Shown: positions 58,276-64,000 of the stretch, one piece after another
Layout of the letters: every line of letters starts with the position of its first letter
How positions within the stretch are numbered: position 1 is the stretch's first letter
Source of the DNA: Pseudobowmanella zhangzhouensis
GTDB lineage: Bacteria; Pseudomonadota; Gammaproteobacteria; Enterobacterales; Alteromonadaceae
Direction of reading: 5' to 3'
DNA length: 64,000 nucleotides
NCBI RefSeq assembly: GCF_042662685.1
Contig: NZ_JBHSYO010000002.1
Span: 372,001-436,000 of the forward strand
Translations under genes and position numbers: made by a program
Notes under the pieces: generated by a model
The model's database searches: none
What the model was told of the DNA's origin: nothing
Seen by the model: only the letters and a program-made list of their open reading frames with translations

Positions 58276-60591
58276 ATGGCAGAGGCCAAATCACCTTCTT
58301 TGACATTGGGTGCACAAGCTATCGCAGCGGCACTTTCTTTATCCGCACCTTACGCGCTGGCGCAACAGGTTCCGGATAGCAGCGATTGTAAAGGTGACAA
58401 TCGCGAGGAATGTAAAAAGCAGCAGGAAATTGAACTGATTGAGGTGCATGGCATTCAGCATTCGGTTTATCGCTTCGATAAGTCTGGCGACCTGCGCCGC
58501 GTCGCAGATATCGTCGATACTCCGCAGACGATTACCGTGCTGACCCAGGATCAAATTCAGGAATCCGGTAAAACCGACTTGCAGGATATTCTTGCGGCGC
58601 AGTCTGGCGTGACGCTGGGCACAGGTGAAAACGGCAACGCGTTCGGTGACCGTTATATTATCCGTGGACACGAAGCGCGCAGTGACGTGTTTGTTGATGG
58701 TCTGCGTGACCCGGGCATGACAACCCGCGAAAGCTTTGCAACCGAGCGGGTTGAAATCACCAAAGGCCCCAGCTCTACCTTTGCCGGTCGCGGCAGTTCA
58801 GGCGGCGCAGTGAACAGCATCACCAAAAAAGCGTCTACCTCCTATGATTTCGGCCGGATTGATGGCGCGATTGGCAGCGATGAGCACACTCGCTTATCCG
58901 TCGACTATAACAAGCCGCTGTCCGATACCGCCGCCGTGCGTATCAATGCACTGACTGCCAGTGAAGACAAACCCGGTCGCGAAGGCATTAGCCAAAAGCG
59001 TGATGGTTTGCAGCTATCCGGCGTGTATGAACCCAGCGATAGCCTGAATTTCGTTGGCGATGTTTACCTGCTTAACGCCAAAAACCGTCCTGATCTGGGT
59101 AGCTTCCAACAATCCGATACACGCAAGCCGTTAAAAGACATTCCGGTTTATGCCCAGGACGAAGACTTCCTCAATTCAGAAGTACAAACCTTTACTCTGC
59201 GCAGTGACTGGCAAATCAACGGTACCGTTCGCTTCTATAACGCGACGCGGGTTGGTAAAACTGAAAATGGTTATATCACCACGGGTGCGCGCGGCAGCAC
59301 ACGTGATGCCTCCGACCCCACCGCACCAGGTGCCAGCACCATTAGCTTATCAACCCACCAGGGCTGGCAGGATGTCAGTTACTGGACCACCCAGTTCAAC
59401 CTGTTTGTAGATACCAATTGGGCCAATATGTCGCACAAATGGGTATTGGGTGTGGAATACACCGATGAGTCAGTCGATAACGGCGTGTATGACATCAGCT
59501 ATGGGAACGCGGGTAACTGTTTTGTACCGGGGCGAAATGGCGTGTCTCAGGCCTATTGTGCAACCGATGCTGACGGCAATGCACTGGCCAATATCAATCA
59601 ACTCATGGCGCGCAGCTACAGCAAAGGCGCCTATGACGCCAGATTTGATATCGAAACCATCTCAGTGTATCTGATGGACACCGTGGCCCTGACTGAGCAA
59701 TGGAACCTGTTCTTTGGCCTGCGTCAGGATAGCTTTGACTATGCCAATGACACGGTAAGTCGTGGCACGGAAAACCTCTACGCCTATTCCGACAGTATCT
59801 ACAACGGCCATTTAGGTGTGGTGTACGATATCAGCGAAGATGGCAATGTCTACCTGACCTACAGCACCGCGACCAACATCAATGGCGGCGAATCAGACTT
59901 AGGGGCCAACTGCGGTTACGGCGGGATTTGCGGCGATCCGGAACAGGCGCGAATGGCAGACCCGGAAACGGTAGAAAACATCGAATTGGGTACCAAATGG
60001 ATGGTATTTGATGACAGCCTGATGTTCAGCGCGGCGATTTTCCAGATGACCAAAGGCGATGTAATGGAGTCGGTCGGTGACGCCTACTCCACCCTTGGCA
60101 CACTCAACACGGGTAAAAACCGTGTTAAAGGTTATGAAATTGGCCTGGTCGGTGACATTACTGAACAACTGAGCGTACAAATGACCTGGGCAGATATGTC
60201 GTCAGAAGTGCTGGATTCAGTCAACGATGCCAACATTGGCTTAGCCCTGTCCAACTTTGCCGATAAGAGTTTCTACCTGCAACTGCGCTATCAACCCAGT
60301 GAGCAGTTTGCCTTTGGTGGGGATTTCTCTTATCAAAGCGAAATGTATGGTGGCCAGCCAGATACCGCCGCCACGTTTGATACCACGCTCAACGATTATC
60401 GCGTCGTGGTGCCGTCTTACTCGGTGGTCAATCTGTTTGCCAACTATTACCTTAGCGAACAACTGACACTGCGCCTTAATGTGGGTAACGTGATGGACAA
60501 AGAATACTGGACAGCCGCATATCGTTCAGGCTCATTTATGTACCTTGGCGATGGTCGCAGCACCCGCCTGACTGTCAATTACACCTTCTAA
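58276..60591 (+). CDS. TonB-dependent siderophore receptor (Fiu-like)
   Basis: Outer-membrane receptor for ferric siderophore, probably catecholate. 771 residues from ATG 58276, where a signal peptide begins (LTLGAQAIAAALSLSAPYALA); in-frame upstream codons fall inside the Fur boxes. TonB box region IELIEVHGIQ, plug domain DTPQTITVLTQDQI, DRYIIRGHEARSDVFVDGLR, VEITKGPSSTFAGRGSSGGA, then a 22-strand barrel ending STRLTVNYTF with terminal Phe. Directly followed (14 nt) by a PKHD hydroxylase, as fiu is by ybiX in E. coli. Confidence 0.93.
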   Translation: MAEAKSPSLTLGAQAIAAALSLSAPYALAQQVPDSSDCKGDNREECKKQQEIELIEVHGIQHSVYRFDKSGDLRRVADIVDTPQTITVLTQDQIQESGKTDLQDILAAQSGVTLGTGENGNAFGDRYIIRGHEARSDVFVDGLRDPGMTTRESFATERVEITKGPSSTFAGRGSSGGAVNSITKKASTSYDFGRIDGAIGSDEHTRLSVDYNKPLSDTAAVRINALTASEDKPGREGISQKRDGLQLSGVYEPSDSLNFVGDVYLLNAKNRPDLGSFQQSDTRKPLKDIPVYAQDEDFLNSEVQTFTLRSDWQINGTVRFYNATRVGKTENGYITTGARGSTRDASDPTAPGASTISLSTHQGWQDVSYWTTQFNLFVDTNWANMSHKWVLGVEYTDESVDNGVYDISYGNAGNCFVPGRNGVSQAYCATDADGNALANINQLMARSYSKGAYDARFDIETISVYLMDTVALTEQWNLFFGLRQDSFDYANDTVSRGTENLYAYSDSIYNGHLGVVYDISEDGNVYLTYSTATNINGGESDLGANCGYGGICGDPEQARMADPETVENIELGTKWMVFDDSLMFSAAIFQMTKGDVMESVGDAYSTLGTLNTGKNRVKGYEIGLVGDITEQLSVQMTWADMSSEVLDSVNDANIGLALSNFADKSFYLQLRYQPSEQFAFGGDFSYQSEMYGGQPDTAATFDTTLNDYRVVVPSYSVVNLFANYYLSEQLTLRLNVGNVMDKEYWTAAYRSGSFMYLGDGRSTRLTVNYTF

Positions 60592-60605
60592 CAGGACTGG
60601 CCCAT

Positions 60606-61286
60606 ATGGTGATTATTAAAAATTTGCTCAGCGCACAGGAAGTGCAAGCATATCGGGAGCGTCTGCGTGAACATGACTGGCAGGATGGCAAAGCCACCGC
60701 CATGGGCATGGCCGCTCAGGTCAAACGCAACCGCCAGGCCGATGCCAGTGACAGCAACATTCGTGAACTGGCTAATCACCTGTTGGGCCGCATGGGCGAC
60801 ACCCCCAAGTTAATCTCCGCTGCATTACCGCAGCGGATTTTTCCGCCGGTGTTTAATCAATATGGCGAATGTGAGGAATATGGCTATCACGTGGATGCGG
60901 CAATTATGCGCATCCCGGGCAGTCATGAGGTACTGCGCAGCGACATGTCCATGACCTTATTTTTATCCGAACCGGATGAGTATGAAGGTGGTGAGCTGGT
61001 CATTGCCACCGACTATGGTGAGGAACGGGTCAAGCTGGCCGCCGGTGATGCGGTGGTTTATCCGTCACGCAGTTTGCACAAGGTAACGGCTGTCACAAAA
61101 GGAACGCGGATTGCCGCGATTACCTGGATGCAAAGTATGGTCAGCGATGTGACGCTCAGAGACAATTTGTTTCAGCTGGATCAAGCCATTCAGGGCTTGA
61201 TATCAGAGGGGAAATCCAGCCGCGAGCAACTGGATAAACTGCATTATGTTTACCACAACCTGATCCGACAGTTTGCTCAGGTGTAA
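60606..61286 (+). CDS. piuC: PKHD-type Fe(II)/2-oxoglutarate hydroxylase (PiuC/YbiX)
   Basis: 226-residue iron- and 2-oxoglutarate-dependent dioxygenase. Prolyl-4-hydroxylase-like core with metal ligands in YGYHVDAAI (His-x-Asp) and SRSLHKVTAVTKGTR (His and 2-oxoglutarate Arg). N-terminus MVIIKNLLSAQEVQAYRE matches the family. Cotranscribed with the siderophore receptor and therefore under Fur. Substrate unknown; an iron-limitation role is inferred from this partnership. Confidence 0.93.
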   Translation: MVIIKNLLSAQEVQAYRERLREHDWQDGKATAMGMAAQVKRNRQADASDSNIRELANHLLGRMGDTPKLISAALPQRIFPPVFNQYGECEEYGYHVDAAIMRIPGSHEVLRSDMSMTLFLSEPDEYEGGELVIATDYGEERVKLAAGDAVVYPSRSLHKVTAVTKGTRIAAITWMQSMVSDVTLRDNLFQLDQAIQGLISEGKSSREQLDKLHYVYHNLIRQFAQV

Positions 61287-61305
61287 TCAACCCCACCTTG
61301 CTTAC

Positions 61306-61335
61306 AAAAAAAGCCGCAATTTTTGCGGCTTTTTT
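61306..61335. terminator. Terminator after piuC (bidirectional)
   Basis: AGCCGCAA (61312-61319) / TTGCGGCT (61323-61330) flanked by A and T tracts; also serves the convergent 61373-61591 gene. Confidence 0.88.
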
Positions 61336-61372
61336 ATTTACCTGCGTCGGTGTAATCACCGCATAAACATCA

Positions 61373-61591
61373 TCAATAAGTAGAATTCGGGGTGATATCC
61401 GGGTTGATATCACCACCGACTTCTTCCGGATCAATATCGTGTTCCAGCAACACATTTCGCACTGCCTCTATTTGATCCAATACAATCTGATAGCGCTCAC
61501 CATATTCATAGCGCGTGACTTCAATTGGCTTAGGCATATAAGTAAAGGCAATCATCAGGGCCTGCAACTGATCGTCATTCATTTTGCTCAT
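61373..61591 (-). CDS. Small acidic protein, unknown
   Basis: 72 residues from ATG 61591, chosen because GGAGACAGAT lies directly upstream; ten further codons are open before it. Acidic (NDDQLQALMIAFTYMPKPIE, VRNVLLEHDIDPEEVGGDI), no signal or span. It follows the VF530-type gene by 14 nt, so the two form a small operon. Not recognised. Confidence 0.6.
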   Translation of the reverse strand: MSKMNDDQLQALMIAFTYMPKPIEVTRYEYGERYQIVLDQIEAVRNVLLEHDIDPEEVGGDINPDITPNSTY

Positions 61592-61605
61592 ATCTGTCTC
61601 CGGCG

Positions 61606-61839
61606 TTATTTTTGTAGCCATGGCGAGTTTACAAACGTCGCCAGATACAGTTGCTCGACTTTGCTGCGCGCCCAGGGAGTGCGACGCAAAAACTTAAGCG
61701 ATGACTTGACCGACGGGTCACTGCGAAAACAATTAATTTCAATTCTGGCCGCCAGACCATCCCAGCCATAATGCTGTTGTAAATCCGTGACGATTTTTTC
61801 CAGTTTCACACCGTGAAGCGGGTTATTTTGCTGTTGCAT
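61606..61839 (-). CDS. VF530 (DUF2132) family DNA-binding-like protein
   Basis: 77 residues matching the short VF530 family nearly end to end: NPLHGVKLEKIVTDLQQHYG, WDGLAARIEINCF, DPSVKSSLKFLRRTPWARSK. Members have a SAP-like helical fold; a DNA-binding role has been suggested but function is not established. First gene of a two-gene operon. Confidence 0.9.
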   Translation of the reverse strand: MQQQNNPLHGVKLEKIVTDLQQHYGWDGLAARIEINCFRSDPSVKSSLKFLRRTPWARSKVEQLYLATFVNSPWLQK

Positions 61840-61951
61840 GCAGACTGTCCGGTTGGAAGCTTAATTAACCCATTGTACCTCAAACTTGGCCGCAAAAGCC
61901 CACATCAACAGGTTGGCAACGTCGCTTGCAGCCCCGTTGAAAATCAGAGGT

Positions 61952-62707
61952 TCATGGGGTGTCGGATTGAGTATTTGCCTGCCCTGCCGGCATGGAAACC
62001 ACCTGAGCCAACTTGGGTTTCGCCCGCCATTTGGGCTTAATCAGGGTGAGCGTCGACTCACGCTTTTTCGCCACAATCACATATACACTGCCGAACAAGC
62101 TCAGGTAACGTTGCAAAAAGGTCTGCACCTTACTGTTGTTACTGTATGCCTTGCTAAACAGCAGTGAACTGAATACGCGCCGCTCGTCACAGACAATGTC
62201 AAAGCCCAGCAGACTCAACCAGTCTTTGATCCGCGCAGCAGTAAAAAAGCGTGCCTGACGCAACAGATAACTGCGTTTTAGCGGAATAAAGCGGGTCAGG
62301 TTGGCCAGACTCAGCGGGTTGTAGCCAATAATCACCACATGGCCATCGGGAATAATCACCCGGTCTACCTCACGCAAAATTTGATGGGGATCACGGGAGA
62401 AGTCTAACTCGTGGGCCAGTACCACCACATCCAGGCTGTTTTCCTGATAGGGCAATTCCTCCGCCGAGGATACCAGCCCGGCTTGCGCGTCCTGATGGGT
62501 TTTCTGACGGATTTTGTGGCGGATTGGGCACGCACTGAGATTCATCTCGCTACTGAGATCCCCCAGCTGTAACAGATGATAGCCAAAAAACTGCCGGCAA
62601 AATCCTTTCAGCACCGTTTCTGCTGCATCACGCACATTCTCTCCCAGTGGCAGTTCTTGCCAGTGCTGAGGGCGGCGCGGTTTTTCAGGCAGGTAGGCTG
62701 GTTTCAC
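61952..62707 (-). CDS. Class I SAM-dependent methyltransferase (YafS-like)
   Basis: 251 residues. Methyltransferase core: GYHLLQLGDLSS, AEELPYQENSLDVVVLAHEL, HQILREVDRVIIPDGHVVIIGYN, and ARIKDWLSLLGFDIV. It is divergent from gloB, the position of yafS in E. coli, so orthology is likely. The glycine-rich SAM loop (G-x-G-x-G) is not canonical here (LLQLGDLSSEM), as noted in this group. Basic C-terminal tail (KPKWRAKPK). Substrate unknown. Confidence 0.8.
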   Translation of the reverse strand: MKPAYLPEKPRRPQHWQELPLGENVRDAAETVLKGFCRQFFGYHLLQLGDLSSEMNLSACPIRHKIRQKTHQDAQAGLVSSAEELPYQENSLDVVVLAHELDFSRDPHQILREVDRVIIPDGHVVIIGYNPLSLANLTRFIPLKRSYLLRQARFFTAARIKDWLSLLGFDIVCDERRVFSSLLFSKAYSNNSKVQTFLQRYLSLFGSVYVIVAKKRESTLTLIKPKWRAKPKLAQVVSMPAGQANTQSDTP

Positions 62708-62737
62708 TGAGACTCTCTTCTATGCCACAATAGGCCC

Positions 62738-63541
62738 ATGCAAACGAATCAATCCACATTATCGATTTATCCGCTGCCGGCATTTGATGATAACTATATC
62801 TGGTGTCTGAGCGATGTAAATAGTGCCGCTGACCAGTTTACGGCGGTTATCGTCGATCCGGGCGATGCCGAACCGGTTATCCGCGAACTAACCCAACGCC
62901 GGATTGAGTTGGTCGCCATTTTGATCACCCATCATCATGGCGATCACACCGGCGGAATCAGTGCGCTTAAATCACGCTGGCCCAAGGCCAAAGTCTATGC
63001 GCCGGATAACCAGCGGATTAACGGGGTTGATGAGGTCGTGACTGACGGGCAGATCCTGCAAATCGACGGAATGTCTCACAAGTTTGAGGTCATCGCGGTG
63101 CCAGGCCACACGCGGGATCATATTGCCTATTACACCAATGGCCATTTGTTCTGTGGCGATACCCTGTTTTCCTGTGGTTGTGGGCGCTTATTTGAAGGCA
63201 GCCCGGCACAAATGCACCGGTCGCTGCAACGCATTGCTGCCCTGCCCGCCGACACTCAGGTATACTGCGCCCATGAATATACCCTGGCAAATATTCGATT
63301 TGCACAGGCCGTGGAACCTTCTAACCCGGCGCTAGTCCAATTTGCCCAGTGGGCAAACACACAGCGTCAGCAGGGATTGCCCACGATACCGTCACGCCTC
63401 AGCACAGAGCTTGCGGTGAATCCTTTTTTACGTTGCGCACAACCCAACGTCCACCAGCAGGCCGAGCGCCATGCCGGTAAAGCATTAATCGATGACGAGG
63501 CCGTTTTTGCCGCCTTGCGTCACTGGAAAGACAACTTTTAA
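62738..63541 (+). CDS. gloB: Hydroxyacylglutathione hydrolase GloB (glyoxalase II)
   Basis: Hydrolyses S-lactoylglutathione in methylglyoxal detoxification. 267 residues (E. coli 251). Metallo-beta-lactamase fold with metal motif THHHGDHTGG (about 64-73), VPGHTRDHIAY, GDTLFSCGCGRLFEG and CAHEYTLANIRFA. C-terminal glutathione-binding part with NPFLRC near 229. Divergent from the yafS-like gene. Confidence 0.96.
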   Translation: MQTNQSTLSIYPLPAFDDNYIWCLSDVNSAADQFTAVIVDPGDAEPVIRELTQRRIELVAILITHHHGDHTGGISALKSRWPKAKVYAPDNQRINGVDEVVTDGQILQIDGMSHKFEVIAVPGHTRDHIAYYTNGHLFCGDTLFSCGCGRLFEGSPAQMHRSLQRIAALPADTQVYCAHEYTLANIRFAQAVEPSNPALVQFAQWANTQRQQGLPTIPSRLSTELAVNPFLRCAQPNVHQQAERHAGKALIDDEAVFAALRHWKDNF

Positions 63542-63556
63542 GCCGTACCCAGAATA

Positions 63557-64000
63557 ATGATAAAAAACAATTTACCTACTGCCATTTCTGCTATCGCTCG
63601 CGTGTCTGCCCTGATCGCCTCAGTCAGCCTGATCAGCGCCTGTAACCTGACCCCGGAATGGTTACGTGCCGAAGAGCAGCAGCAACTGGAAGAACAGCAA
63701 ATTGCCAGTGAACTGGCCAAACAATGTGAAGATCACGCTGAACATGCCCTGGAAGAGACTTGTCTGGTCAGTCAGGAAGGCATTATCCCGACCGAGCACC
63801 CGGTGGATGATATCGAGATCCCACTGAGTACCGATGCCGAAGTCGCCGAAATCACCGACCTTTGGGTGCGCGTGCGCAATCAGCTGAGCTTTGATGTACC
63901 AGACGACAAGCGGGTAACCGAGCAACGTAACTGGTACCTGAAACACCCGCACTATCTGTTGCGCGTAAGCAAACGTGCCGAGCCGTTTTTGTATCACATT
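63557..64000 (+). CDS. mltD: Membrane-bound lytic murein transglycosylase D (3' part beyond window)
   Basis: Open from ATG 63557 to the window edge (148 codons). Lipoprotein signal with lipobox LISAC (about residue 31), an acidic, Glu/Gln-rich linker (WLRAEEQQQLEEQQIASELA) and then ITDLWVRVRNQLSFDVPDDK and NWYLKHPHYLLRVSKRAEPF, the N-terminal start of the MltD family. The SLT and LysM domains lie outside. Placement after gloB is the same as in E. coli (mltD-gloB neighbours). Confidence 0.9.
   Translation, partial: MIKNNLPTAISAIARVSALIASVSLISACNLTPEWLRAEEQQQLEEQQIASELAKQCEDHAEHALEETCLVSQEGIIPTEHPVDDIEIPLSTDAEVAEITDLWVRVRNQLSFDVPDDKRVTEQRNWYLKHPHYLLRVSKRAEPFLYHI

Noticed and set aside
1..64000. 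CRISPR arrays, insertion sequences, prophage or integron genes
   Set aside because: No regularly spaced repeats, transposase, integrase or phage structural genes were seen.

Overview
The window looks like the chromosome of a polarly flagellated marine gammaproteobacterium, most likely in the Alteromonadales (Alteromonadaceae). The flagellar gene order is the Vibrio/Alteromonas one: flagellins, then flgLKJIHGFEDCB, cheR-cheV, divergent flgA and flgMN, then flgP/flgT. Promoters there match sigma-54 and sigma-28. The housekeeping proteins (GlyA, PurL, GuaAB, MetG, MltF, YbiT, TrmO) are gammaproteobacterial in length and motifs. The genus is an inference; no rRNA gene is present.

Layout. 1-1.7 kb: 3'-truncated glyA and a small unknown gene. 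1.7-5.6 kb: three flagellin paralogs on the minus strand, separated by unusually structured intergenic regions. 5.6-6.5 kb: a sialidase-fold protein gene on the plus strand. 6.5-17.3 kb: hook, rod, ring and junction genes on the minus strand, in two sigma-54 operons (flgBCDE, ending in a terminator, and flgFGHIJKL). 17.4-19.2 kb: cheR and cheV. 19.4-22.7 kb: flgA, flgM-flgN, flgP and flgT. 22.8-34.6 kb: tRNA-Arg, a binding-protein-like gene, kynU with an exported alpha/beta hydrolase, purL, mltF, tadA, a PspB-like protein, galE. 34.7-43 kb: guaBA, xseA, a sensor kinase, gnd. 43.2-47.6 kb: a GldA/GldF/GldG-like ABC operon with a DUF4340 gene. 47.9-54.9 kb: trmO, an exported cyclophilin, ybiT, tRNA-Pro, a cold-shock gene, a DMT permease, dcd. 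54.9-64 kb: mrp, metG, a Fur-controlled TonB receptor with a PKHD hydroxylase, a VF530-type gene, yafS, gloB and a truncated mltD.

Most notable signal. The intergenic regions downstream of each flagellin hold three related structured elements (about 1805-1949, 3005-3106, 4368-4483). All share a long closing stem whose sequence differs between copies while pairing is kept. Two of them are preceded on the plus strand by nearly identical, near-consensus sigma-54 promoters (1725-1740 and 2918-2933) that serve no protein gene. Read on the plus strand, the C/U-rich loops of elements 2 and 3 are perfectly complementary (11 and 10 nt) to the flgM ribosome-binding region, and the loop of element 1 is complementary to the leader of the third flagellin (17 bp with one bulged base). 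On the minus strand the same elements end in intrinsic terminators and expose anti-Shine-Dalgarno loops. I propose a small flagellar RNA family controlling flgM and flagellin translation. This is inference; strand and function need transcript data.

Everything else is largely ordinary core genome. Secondary points of interest are a possible GlyGly-CTERM cyclophilin, an exported kynurenine-formamidase-like hydrolase coupled to kynU, an orphan minus-strand terminator before trmO that may end a small RNA, and a palindrome cluster next to tRNA-Pro.
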